A stretch of DNA of 7,735 bases. Origin: an uncultured Eubacteriales bacterium. Its GTDB lineage: Bacteria > Bacillota_A > Clostridia > Christensenellales > Aristaeellaceae. A program made the position numbers and the translations under genes. The notes under the pieces were generated by a model, which was not told where the DNA came from, made no database searches, and saw only the letters and a program-made list of their open reading frames with translations. The first letter of the stretch is position 1; every line of letters starts with the position of its first letter. The DNA lies in the NCBI GenBank assembly GCA_900321945.1, contig ONXY01000242.1:1-7735 (forward strand), written 5' to 3'. Below, in pieces: positions 1-6,017 of this stretch.

Positions 1-467
1 CCAACGAGTTCGTCGCCGGCTTCATCGGCAGCCCCCAGATGAACTTCTTCGACGTGACGCTGAGCAAGGAAGGCCAGGACGTGGTCGCGAAGTTCGGCGA
101 CAACAAGATCGTGGTTCCGCCGTCCAAGATCGCGAAGTTCACGGATGAGAGCTACATCGGCAAGGAAGTCGTGATGGGCATCCGTCCCGAGAACATCCAC
201 GACAGCGAGGAGAAGCTCGCCGAGTTCAGCACCGCCACCGTCGACGTGAACGTGGAAGTGACCGAACTGATGGGTTCCGAGACCTATCTGTACCTGACGA
301 CCTCCGGCAAGGAAGGCAACATCGTCGCCCGCGTGGATCCGAGGACTTCCAGCCGCGCCGGCAGCAAGATCAAGATCGCCCTGGACACCAACCGGCTGCA
401 CTTCTTCGACAAGGAGACGGAGAAGACCATTCTGGGCAAGGCCGAGAAGACCAGCCTGGTCAAGTAA
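1..467 (+). CDS. Sugar ABC transporter ATP-binding subunit, C-terminal part (UgpC/MsmK/MalK family), 5' partial
   Basis: This is the last 154 codons of a gene that begins before the window; the first complete codon is at base 3. The fragment opens with NEFVAGFIGSPQMNFF, the junction that follows the nucleotide-binding domain in MalK/UgpC/MsmK-type ATPases, and contains the GIRPENI motif (bases 177-197) of the regulatory TOBE/OB-fold domain. The ATP-binding motifs (Walker A and B, signature) lie outside the window and cannot be seen. In the family, such ATPases sit on the inner membrane face and power import of oligosaccharides or glycerol-3-phosphate; one ATPase often serves several transporters, so the substrate cannot be named. 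Glycine codons are almost all GGC, a bias shared with groES but not with the downstream regulator genes, which suggests high expression. The gene ends with TAA and a terminator follows at once. The family call is firm; the particular member is not. Confidence 0.9.
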   Translation, partial: NEFVAGFIGSPQMNFFDVTLSKEGQDVVAKFGDNKIVVPPSKIAKFTDESYIGKEVVMGIRPENIHDSEEKLAEFSTATVDVNVEVTELMGSETYLYLTTSGKEGNIVARVDPRTSSRAGSKIKIALDTNRLHFFDKETEKTILGKAEKTSLVK

Positions 468-487
468 TCCATACCGGAAAGTTCCGC

Positions 488-516
488 GCCCCGGGAAGAA
501 ATTCCCGGGGCTTTCT
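488..516 (+). terminator. Intrinsic terminator of the ABC transporter ATPase gene
   Basis: A perfect 10-bp stem (GCCCCGGGAA at 488-497 paired with TTCCCGGGGC at 502-511) closes a GAAA tetraloop and is followed by TTTCT. It lies 20 bases after the stop codon. The T tract is short, but the very strong stem makes efficient termination likely. Confidence 0.85.
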
Positions 517-544
517 GTACCTGCCGGAAAAGATGTGATATAAT
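516..544 (+). promoter_or_regulatory. Promoter P1 of the regulator-protease-VanW operon (extended -10)
   Basis: A consensus TATAAT at 539-544 is preceded by TGA at 536-538, which makes an extended -10 (TGnTATAAT). The -35 region (TGTACC at 516-521, spacer 17) is poor, as is usual for extended -10 promoters. The expected start of transcription is near 551, giving a leader of roughly 60 bases. It lies directly behind the upstream terminator. Confidence 0.65.
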
Positions 545-556
545 AGCCCTGTTTTA

Positions 557-586
557 TGTACCGCCGGGCGGAGATTGTGGTATAAT
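557..586 (+). promoter_or_regulatory. Promoter P2 of the regulator-protease-VanW operon (extended -10)
   Basis: TATAAT at 581-586 is preceded by TGG at 578-580, again an extended -10. TGTACC recurs at 557-562 (spacer 18). The -10 boxes of P1 and P2 are 42 bases apart and their surroundings resemble each other, so this looks like a duplicated promoter. A start near 593 would leave a leader of only about 17 bases that just includes the ribosome binding site. Confidence 0.65.
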
Positions 587-609
587 GCCCGGGAAAGGGG
601 GCGGGCCGC

Positions 610-1269
610 ATGCCGGAAAGAACCTCGCTGCCGCGGGAAAGCTGCGTCGTCGTCTTCCAGCGGGAGGACGGAACCTCAGGCGTTACGCCGGAGCAGCTGC
701 GGGAGCTCGCGCCCATGGAGGAAAGGGACCTCCTGGCCGAGGACGGGGCCGGCCGGATCCTGCTGATCAAGGAAGGATCGGATCCGGGGGAGACGGCGGA
801 ATTCGCTCTGGCCCTGATCGGAACGCTTGAGGCGGAGGCGGGCCTGCGGCTGCGGGCCGGAATCAGCGACGTGCACCGCCGGCCGGAAGAATGGCCCGAG
901 GGATACCGGGAGGCGGTGGAAGCCCTGGATACCGGGGAGCGGTTTCACAGCAGGAACCCGGTTCAGATCTACGGGAGGCAGATTCTGGAGCGGGTGGCGG
1001 AGAGCGTTTCCCCCGAAACGCGGGAAAGCATCCGGCGCCAGTTTCTGGGGGAGCATCCCGAAAGAATCCTGACGGAGGAGACGAGGGAGACCGCGGAGCG
1101 CTTTTTCGACGCGGATCTGAATCTCTCCGTCGCCGCCAGACAGATGTTTATCCACCGGAACACGCTGACCTACAGGCTGGATAAAATCCAGCGGGAGACG
1201 GGGCTGGATCTGAGAAAATTCAGCGACGCCGCCGTCTTCAGACTGCTGATGATGCTTCCGGAAGCATAG
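610..1269 (+). CDS. Short CdaR/PucR-type transcriptional regulator
   Basis: This 219-residue protein has two recognisable parts. Residues about 12-115 resemble the GGDEF-like middle domain of CdaR/PucR regulators (for example RAGISDVHRRPEEWPEGYREA, residues 82-102, the usual G-I-S and YREA signature). Residues about 162-215 are the C-terminal helix-turn-helix of the family (HTH_30), with LSVAARQMFIHRNTLTYRLD as its core. Typical members are 300-500 residues and carry an N-terminal ligand-sensing domain; here that domain is absent, so the input signal is unknown. ATG 610 is preferred because AAAGGGGG lies 8 bases upstream; an out-of-frame ATG at 585 overlaps the P2 -10 box. The next gene starts 15 bases after the stop, so the regulator is probably first in an operon with the envelope protease and the VanW protein and may control that operon; this is inference. 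Fold assignment is confident; target and ligand are unknown. Confidence 0.85.
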   Translation: MPERTSLPRESCVVVFQREDGTSGVTPEQLRELAPMEERDLLAEDGAGRILLIKEGSDPGETAEFALALIGTLEAEAGLRLRAGISDVHRRPEEWPEGYREAVEALDTGERFHSRNPVQIYGRQILERVAESVSPETRESIRRQFLGEHPERILTEETRETAERFFDADLNLSVAARQMFIHRNTLTYRLDKIQRETGLDLRKFSDAAVFRLLMMLPEA

Positions 1270-1284
1270 AAGAGGAGAAGGGGA

Positions 1285-2577
1285 ATGAAAAAAAGATTTC
1301 TGCTGGCCCTGTGCCTGGGACTGACGGTCTGCCTGCTGAGCGGGTGCGCGTCCGTTCTTTCCATGAGTCCCCTGTTCCGGGGATCCGGCGCGACCGCGGC
1401 GACTTCCGAGGTCAGTTCCACCGGACGCGGCTTTTTTTCCTTCGGAGACGACGAACCGGAAGGGGACACCGTGACCATCACCCGGGAACAGTATGAGCGC
1501 TACCGGCAGTTCGACGAGCTGCTGGAGCTGATGGACGCGGCGGAGACCTATTTCTATAAGGAGACGGACACGAAGAAGATGCTTCAGGGCGCCTGCGAGG
1601 GGCTGCTGAGCGGGCTGGGGGATCATTACACCTTCTACTACACGCCGGAAGAATGGGAACAGATGTGGGAGGACGACGAGGGCGAATACGCCGGAGTGGG
1701 AATCCTGATCTCCTCGAACTATTCCACCGGTATCTGCACCATCAGCCGGGTGTTCAGGGGAAGCCCGGCCGAGGCGGCCGGCGTCCGCCGCGGGGACATC
1801 CTGTACCGCGTGGGCGAGGAGCTGTACGTCACGGCCGAGAATCTGCAGGACGCGGTCGACATCATGCGCGGGACGCCCGGAACGACGGTGGACGTCACAT
1901 TCCTCCGGAACGGGGAGGAGATCACCTTCACGCTGGAGCGGGCGATCATCAACGTGAACCAGATCGAAAGCAAAATGCTGACGGATGAGATCGGTCTGAT
2001 CGCCATGTACCAGTTCGCGGGAAAATGCGACGAGGAGTTCGAGGAAGCGCTGGACACCCTGACCGCTCAGGGAGCCAGAGGCCTGATCATCGATCTTCGG
2101 GACAATCCCGGCGGATGGGTGGACGCGGCCCAGCGGATCGGCGACCTGTTCCTGGACGAAGGGGATCTCTGCTACCTGGTTTACAAGGACGGGAGCGAGG
2201 ACCACTGCTATCTCACCCAGAAAGGAAAGCTGGAAATCCCTCTGGTTCTGCTGGTGAACGAGAACAGCGCCAGCGCTTCCGAGATCCTGACCGGAGCCCT
2301 GCGGGAAAGAGCGGACGCCACGGTGGTGGGCGTGAACACCTACGGAAAGGGCATTGTGCAGGTCGTGCTGCCGGTGGGCAAGGAGGGCGCCGGCTTCCAG
2401 ATGACCATCGCCGAGTACCGCACGCCCGACGGAAACAGGGTGCACGAGGTCGGACTGGCTCCGGACGTGGAAATCGCCCTGGAGGAGGGCGACAACGGAG
2501 AATACGACTTCGCGGATATGGAGAACGATCCCCAGCTGAAAAAGGCGTTTGAGACGCTGACGGAAAAGATGAAGTGA
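1285..2577 (+). CDS. S41-family C-terminal processing protease, lipoprotein, with PDZ domain
   Basis: The product has 430 residues. A lipoprotein signal peptide is clear: basic MKKR, a hydrophobic core, and lipobox LLSGC with the modified cysteine at residue 21, so the enzyme should be anchored on the outer face of the membrane. A helical N-terminal region is followed by a PDZ domain at about 135-222 (YAGVGILI ... GVRRGDILYRVG) and the S41 protease core at about 230-400. The Ser-Lys dyad is visible as Ser330 in NENSASASEIL and Lys355 in YGKGIVQ, with Gln359; the 25- and 4-residue spacings equal those of Bacillus CtpB (S309, K334, Q338). Such enzymes trim C termini of secreted or membrane proteins; the substrate here is unknown. 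AGGAGAAGGGG lies just before the ATG. The stop overlaps the start of the VanW gene by four bases (GTGA), implying translational coupling. The signal is a lipobox rather than the N-terminal membrane anchor common in Firmicute CtpA/CtpB. Confidence 0.93.
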   Translation: MKKRFLLALCLGLTVCLLSGCASVLSMSPLFRGSGATAATSEVSSTGRGFFSFGDDEPEGDTVTITREQYERYRQFDELLELMDAAETYFYKETDTKKMLQGACEGLLSGLGDHYTFYYTPEEWEQMWEDDEGEYAGVGILISSNYSTGICTISRVFRGSPAEAAGVRRGDILYRVGEELYVTAENLQDAVDIMRGTPGTTVDVTFLRNGEEITFTLERAIINVNQIESKMLTDEIGLIAMYQFAGKCDEEFEEALDTLTAQGARGLIIDLRDNPGGWVDAAQRIGDLFLDEGDLCYLVYKDGSEDHCYLTQKGKLEIPLVLLVNENSASASEILTGALRERADATVVGVNTYGKGIVQVVLPVGKEGAGFQMTIAEYRTPDGNRVHEVGLAPDVEIALEEGDNGEYDFADMENDPQLKKAFETLTEKMK

Positions 2578-3827
2578 AATCCATCCGGAACGGGAACAGG
2601 AGGATGAACGCAAAAGTGAGCGGAATCGGACTGATCAGAAGAATAACGGCGGCGCTGGCGGCTGCCGCGCTGCTGGCCTCCGGGATGCCGGCCGGGGCTC
2701 CGGCGCTGGCCGAGGAGGAAATGACCGAGCAGGACGCCGAGGAGCTGGCCGCCGCCGAAGGAGAGGACACGGAGGAGACGGTCCCGGCGGATCCCAACGC
2801 CATCTACCACGAGAAAACCCTGGAGGATTTCACGGTGAACTCCCCGGCGCTCTACCGGGGGAAGATCACCGACGTGGTCGGCGAATACAGCATCTATTCC
2901 AAGAAGGACATCAAGTCCGCGAAGGTGGCCAAGGGGCTGAAGAACACTCCGGTGGATATCCTGTACGTGGGGCTGGTGTGGGTGATTGTGCGTTACGACG
3001 GGAAGATCGGCTACGTGAAGCGCGAATACCTGTCCAAGGATTTCGAGACCGTGGATCCCGTGCATACCGCGCCTTTCAACGTTCAGAAGCATCAGTACAT
3101 CGCCACCGTCGCGAGGGAATGCTACGTGCGGAAAACCATGACGAAGGAGCCGCTGCAGGAGAAGAACCTGAAGAGCTACTGGGTGAAGCTGAATCCCGGA
3201 ACCCAGATTTCCATCTGGCAGTTCCAGGACGGATGGGCCATCGTCAACTACATGCGCAGCTACGGCTACATCGATCCCAACGATCTGAAGGATCTGATTC
3301 CCGTGAGTCCCACGGATCAGCCGATCAGCAAAGAAAGCCCCATCGCCGCGTATACCAGCTATTATACGATGAAGCATCTTAAGCCGGGATGCAGCAAGCA
3401 GGACCGGACCAACAACCTGAACCGCATCTGGAACATCGGCCACGGGGCGGAGAAGATCACGCGGACCGGTCTGCTGCAGCCGGGCGACAAATTCGACGGC
3501 AACAGGAGGAACATCGGACCCTACCGCGAATATAAGCTGGCCATCGGCCTGGTGGACGGCAAGGCCGTGCTTTCAAGCGGCGGCGGAACCTGCCAGGTCA
3601 GCTCCACGCTGTATAACGTGCTCTGCCAGCTGCCGGGCCTGACCATCATCAAACGCAGGCCCCACGGCTACGGGGGAGCCAGCTATCTGCCCATCCACTG
3701 CGACGCCGCGGTGGGAAACGACAGCCTGAACCTGATATTCCGGAACGATTACGACTTCCCGGTCCAGCTGGTGGGGAAGAGCAGCGGCGACGGCGCCCTG
3801 CTGATGATGGTCTACCGGGCCGACTGA
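2574..3827 (+). CDS. Secreted VanW-domain protein with two SH3-like domains
   Basis: The 417-residue reading frame carries an export signal (basic IRR, then an alanine-leucine core, likely cut after APALA at residue 46), an acidic linker rich in E and D (47-75), an SH3-like domain at about 90-155 (LYRGKITDVVGEYSIYS ... GKIGYVKREYL), a second at about 173-240 (YIATVARECYVRK ... GWAIVNY ... YGYIDPNDL), and a VanW domain at about 258-415. The VanW core GGGTCQVSSTLYN is at residues 336-348. VanW domains occur in vancomycin-resistance clusters and widely in Clostridia without resistance; their biochemical role is not established, but SH3 repeats point to cell-wall binding. This gene is not evidence of vancomycin resistance, since no vanHAX-type gene is present. 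The start is uncertain: GTG 2574 overlaps the protease stop, ATG 2604 abuts AGGAGG (2598-2603) with no spacer, and GTG 2616 lies 12 bases after that AGGAGG. All three keep the signal peptide. Confidence 0.88.
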   Translation: MKSIRNGNRRMNAKVSGIGLIRRITAALAAAALLASGMPAGAPALAEEEMTEQDAEELAAAEGEDTEETVPADPNAIYHEKTLEDFTVNSPALYRGKITDVVGEYSIYSKKDIKSAKVAKGLKNTPVDILYVGLVWVIVRYDGKIGYVKREYLSKDFETVDPVHTAPFNVQKHQYIATVARECYVRKTMTKEPLQEKNLKSYWVKLNPGTQISIWQFQDGWAIVNYMRSYGYIDPNDLKDLIPVSPTDQPISKESPIAAYTSYYTMKHLKPGCSKQDRTNNLNRIWNIGHGAEKITRTGLLQPGDKFDGNRRNIGPYREYKLAIGLVDGKAVLSSGGGTCQVSSTLYNVLCQLPGLTIIKRRPHGYGGASYLPIHCDAAVGNDSLNLIFRNDYDFPVQLVGKSSGDGALLMMVYRAD

Positions 3828-3842
3828 GCCGGGAACCGGGGA

Positions 3843-3868
3843 AACGGAGCATTCCGCCGTTGTTTTTT
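3843..3868 (+). terminator. Intrinsic terminator after the VanW gene
   Basis: AACGG at 3843-3847 pairs with CCGTT at 3857-3861 around a 9-base loop, followed by G and six Ts (3863-3868). The stem is short, but the T run is the best in the window. An alternative 4-bp CGGA/TCCG hairpin (3845-3856) competes with it. It lies 15 bases after the stop codon and separates the operon from the next promoter. Confidence 0.65.
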
Positions 3869-3904
3869 CCGGACAGAAAAACACGAAAAAAATACAGGAA
3901 GGAA

Positions 3905-3933
3905 TTGCATCCGCGGAGAAGAACAGGTATAAT
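3905..3933 (+). promoter_or_regulatory. Promoter of the YesN-like gene
   Basis: TTGCAT at 3905-3910 and a perfect TATAAT at 3928-3933 are separated by the optimal 17 bases. Two A-tracts (3876-3880 and 3885-3891), about one helical turn apart, lie upstream in the position of an UP element. The 11-base string GGTATAATGCC (3926-3936) is identical to that at P2 (579-589). The expected transcription start is near 3940. Confidence 0.8.
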
Positions 3934-3940
3934 GCCATCT

Positions 3941-3956
3941 GGCGGCATTTTCCGCC
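3941..3956 (+). other. Leader hairpin at the predicted 5' end of the YesN-like mRNA
   Basis: GGCGG (3941-3945) pairs with CCGCC (3952-3956) around a 6-base loop, CATTTT. It begins almost exactly where transcription should start, so the mRNA would begin with a stem-loop, an arrangement known to protect 5' ends from decay. It lies 20 bases upstream of the GGAGG ribosome binding site and does not cover it. Confidence 0.4.
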
Positions 3957-3988
3957 CGCGCAGACGGACGAAGGCTGGAGGTTCATGT

Positions 3989-4786
3989 ATGTACAAACTG
4001 CTGCTGGTTTCGGACCGCGAAGAGATTCTTGACGCTTTTGACCAGATTCACAACTGGGAATTCAACGGATTCAAGAAGCCCCATATCCGGCACGATTTCG
4101 AGGGCGCGAAACAGAGCCTGAAAATCCACCACGCGGACGGAATCGCCATGGCCATCCCTCAGGAGGAGGAAGAGCGGCTGATGGAGTATCTTCAGATCAA
4201 CTATCCGCTGCTTCCGATCTTCGAGCCGGGAAAGACGCCGGAGGAGGCGCTGGAGTACCTCGGGGAGCTGAACGCCCTGCTGAACCGGGTCCGCGCGGAT
4301 TTTTCCAGCGATACCTTCGACGAGCAGGAAATGATGATCCGGGCCAGGAGACACTTTTTCCGCAAGCTCGTGGGAGACGGGCAGCTTACCTGCGAGCAGC
4401 TGCGCCGCGGCATGAGACTGCGCCGCAGCCGCATGGATCCGGACAGGACCTGCGTGCTGATGACGCTTGAGCACGCGCCGATGGAGCCGGGCTGGCAGGA
4501 TCCGGATCATGTGCTGGAGCGCAGCCTTTTCCAGAGCTTCGGAGGGGACGTGGAGGGCTATCACGTGCTCCCTCTGGTCACCCGGGGCGGGGATGTTTAC
4601 GTACTGGCCGGCCGCCTGCGCGGCTCGGAGGAGACGGATCCCGCCGGAGGCCCGGCGGCGCTGCTGGACAGCTGCGTCCGGAAGGGAATTCAGCACGCGG
4701 AGGAATACCAGGGCCTGAGGCTTTCCGTCACGGGGGTGGAGGTGCTGCCCTCGCTGTACGCTCTGTGCACGGATTACCGGGGATGA
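3989..4786 (+). CDS. YesN-like response-regulator relative with degenerate receiver and no DNA-binding domain
   Basis: This 265-residue protein starts MYKLLLVSDREEI and continues with WEFNGF (residues 23-28), the typical opening of AraC-type response regulators of the YesN group. Receiver chemistry is damaged: the acidic pair reads Ser8-Asp9, and the segment that normally ends in the phosphoacceptor Asp reads ADGIAMAI, placing Ala55 at that site. Residues about 110-260 resemble the middle domain of YesN proteins (RRHFFRKLVGD ... RTCVLMTLEH ... GGDVYVLAGRL ... LRLSVTGVEVLPSLYAL). The chain then stops, without the two helix-turn-helix units of AraC expected next, and the 60 bases before the following gene cannot encode them. 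ATG 3989 is chosen because GGAGG (3977-3981) lies 7 bases upstream and the promoter would fall inside a longer frame starting at 3860. It stands alone, with its own promoter and no sensor kinase nearby. A non-phosphorylated protein-interaction or sensing role is possible, but the function is unknown. Confidence 0.75.
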   Translation: MYKLLLVSDREEILDAFDQIHNWEFNGFKKPHIRHDFEGAKQSLKIHHADGIAMAIPQEEEERLMEYLQINYPLLPIFEPGKTPEEALEYLGELNALLNRVRADFSSDTFDEQEMMIRARRHFFRKLVGDGQLTCEQLRRGMRLRRSRMDPDRTCVLMTLEHAPMEPGWQDPDHVLERSLFQSFGGDVEGYHVLPLVTRGGDVYVLAGRLRGSEETDPAGGPAALLDSCVRKGIQHAEEYQGLRLSVTGVEVLPSLYALCTDYRG

Positions 4787-4792
4787 AGGTTC

Positions 4793-4810
4793 CCCCGCCG
4801 CGGAGCGGGG
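4793..4810 (+). other. GC-rich hairpin between the YesN-like and SPFH genes
   Basis: CCCCGC (4793-4798) pairs with GCGGGG (4805-4810) across a 6-base loop, followed only by TTAT. It could be a weak terminator or a processing site, but the T tract is inadequate. The 60-base gap shows no convincing promoter for the SPFH gene, so some read-through from the upstream gene may be needed. Confidence 0.4.
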
Positions 4811-4846
4811 TTATCGATCAACAAACGGAAGACGGGAGGAGAAAAA

Positions 4847-5917
4847 ATGGGAATTCTGGACATGATCAGGGGTCAGCTGATTGACGTCATCGAGTGGACG
4901 GACAGCAGCAGCAAAACCATGGTGCACAAATACGACATGAACGGCAAGGAAATCATGATGGGCGCGCAGCTGACGGTCCGGGAGGGCCAGGCGGCGATCT
5001 TCGTCAACGAGGGCCAGCTGGCGGACGTGTTCGGTCCCGGGCGCTACGAGCTGCAGACCAGCAACATGCCGATCCTCACCGCGCTGAAGAGCTGGAAATA
5101 CGGCTTCAACTCCCCGTTCAAATCGGACGTGTATTTTGTGAACACCAAGCAGTTCCTGGACATGAAGTGGGGAACCAGCAATCCCGTGATGATGCGGGAC
5201 GCCGAGTTCGGCATGATCCGCCTGCGGGCCTTCGGCATCTACAGCTTCAAGGTCAGCGATCCGAAGGCCTTCCTGCTGGAGGTCTTCGGCACCAGCGCGC
5301 TGTTCACCGTGGAAGGCGTGGAGGGTCAGATCAAGAAGACCATCGTCTCCTGCCTGAGCGACGCCATCGCGGAAAGCAAGATTCCCGCTCTGGATCTGGC
5401 GGCCAACTATGAGGAACTCGGCAATTACGCCATGAACGCCGTGAACCCGAAGCTGGAGCCCCTGGGCCTGACGCTGTGCAGCTTCGTGGTGGAGAACATC
5501 TCTCTGCCCGAGGAAGTCGAGAAGGCCATGGACAAGCGGACCAGCATGGGCGTGCTCGGCAACCTGGATCAGTACGCGAAGTATCAGGCCGCGGAAGCCA
5601 TGCGCGAAGCCGCCAACAACAACGGCAGCGGCGGCATGGCGGGCATGGGCGTCGGCATGGGCGCCGGCGCTGCCATGGGCCAGATGTTCGCCCAGAGCTT
5701 CGGACAGCCCGCGGCCGCTCCCGCCGCTCAGCCCGCGCAGACCGCTCCCGCCGCTCCCGCGGCCGTCTGTTCCGCCTGCGGCGCGCAGATCGCCGCCGGC
5801 GCGAAGTTCTGTCCGGAATGCGGCGCGAAGCAGAACGCGGCGGCCGTCTGCCCCGCCTGCGGCGCGCAGACCGCCCCCGGCGCGAAATTCTGCCCGGAAT
5901 GCGGCGCGAAGCTGTAA
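4847..5917 (+). CDS. SPFH-domain protein with two C-terminal zinc ribbons (YdjI-like)
   Basis: The 356-residue product begins MGILDMIRGQLIDVIEW, the standard opening of the SPFH (virion-core-protein-like) family that includes Bacillus YdjI. The SPFH/Band 7 domain covers about 35-230 (LTVREGQAAIFVNEGQLADVF ... GPGRYELQT ... SPFKSDVYFVNTKQF). A Gly/Met-rich stretch (260-280) and a Pro/Ala-rich linker (288-306) lead to two zinc ribbons, C308-x2-C311-x10-C322-x2-C325 and C335-x2-C338-x10-C349-x2-C352. No transmembrane segment is evident, so membrane contact would be peripheral. In Bacillus, YdjI is linked to membrane recruitment of a PspA-like stress protein; no pspA homologue is seen here, so that role is only an analogy. 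GGGAGGAG lies five bases before the ATG. Codon choice is strongly GGC/CTG/GCC, suggesting high expression. It ends in a strong terminator. Confidence 0.9.
   Translation: MGILDMIRGQLIDVIEWTDSSSKTMVHKYDMNGKEIMMGAQLTVREGQAAIFVNEGQLADVFGPGRYELQTSNMPILTALKSWKYGFNSPFKSDVYFVNTKQFLDMKWGTSNPVMMRDAEFGMIRLRAFGIYSFKVSDPKAFLLEVFGTSALFTVEGVEGQIKKTIVSCLSDAIAESKIPALDLAANYEELGNYAMNAVNPKLEPLGLTLCSFVVENISLPEEVEKAMDKRTSMGVLGNLDQYAKYQAAEAMREAANNNGSGGMAGMGVGMGAGAAMGQMFAQSFGQPAAAPAAQPAQTAPAAPAAVCSACGAQIAAGAKFCPECGAKQNAAAVCPACGAQTAPGAKFCPECGAKL
5759..5914 (+). repeat. Tandem 81-bp repeat encoding the twin zinc ribbons
   Basis: Two head-to-tail units (5759-5839 and 5840-5914) encode the two 27-residue zinc-ribbon modules of the SPFH protein. 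They agree at most positions at both protein and DNA level (for example GCGAA(G/A)TTCTG(T/C)CCGGAATG in both), and several differences are third-position changes. The second copy is three codons short at the stop. The close DNA match suggests a recent duplication or ongoing gene conversion. Confidence 0.85.
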
Positions 5918-5935
5918 CGCGGGAAACCTGAAAAA

Positions 5936-5955
5936 CCGGAAACGCAGCTTTCCGG
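5936..5955 (+). other. Small hairpin downstream of the SPFH gene
   Basis: CCGGAAA (5936-5942) pairs with TTTCCGG (5949-5955) around CGCAGC. It has no T tract and stands 15 bases before the main terminator stem. It may act as a 3'-end stabiliser or simply accompany the terminator. Confidence 0.45.
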
Positions 5956-5970
5956 CTGAACCCGAAAACG

Positions 5971-6003
5971 AACCCCGGCCGGGAAAACCGGCCGGGGTTT
6001 TCT
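5971..6003 (+). terminator. Strong terminator hairpin between the SPFH gene and mutY
   Basis: A perfect 12-bp stem (AACCCCGGCCGG at 5971-5982 with CCGGCCGGGGTT at 5988-5999) closes a GAAAA loop and ends in TTTTCT. It is the strongest hairpin in the window. It finishes only 14 bases before the mutY ATG, touching the ribosome binding site (AAAGGA, 6006-6010), so it serves both as the SPFH terminator and as part of the mutY leader. Confidence 0.85.
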
Positions 6004-6017
6004 GAAAGGACGGACTC

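Noticed and set aside
1288..1438. A7 run at 1288-1294 and T7 run at 1432-1438 in the protease gene as phase-variation or slippage sites
   Set aside because: Both are short; the first is an ordinary Lys-rich signal peptide start and the second encodes Phe-Phe-Ser in an intact frame. Nothing shows variation.
676..2613. A 645-codon open frame on the - strand antisense to the regulator and protease genes
   Set aside because: It is a shadow of GC-rich coding bias: the product is a low-information run rich in H, Q, R and L with no recognisable domain, and it lies opposite two well-supported genes with ribosome binding sites.
2574..3827. VanW gene as a sign of vancomycin resistance
   Set aside because: VanW domains are widespread in Clostridia without resistance, and no vanH, vanA/B-type ligase, vanX or vanRS genes are present.
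3860..3988. An N-terminal extension of the YesN-like gene starting at ATG 3860
   Set aside because: The added residues are Arg/Lys-rich and featureless, the extension would start inside the terminator, and the -35/-10 promoter would lie within the gene. ATG 3989 has a well-spaced GGAGG.
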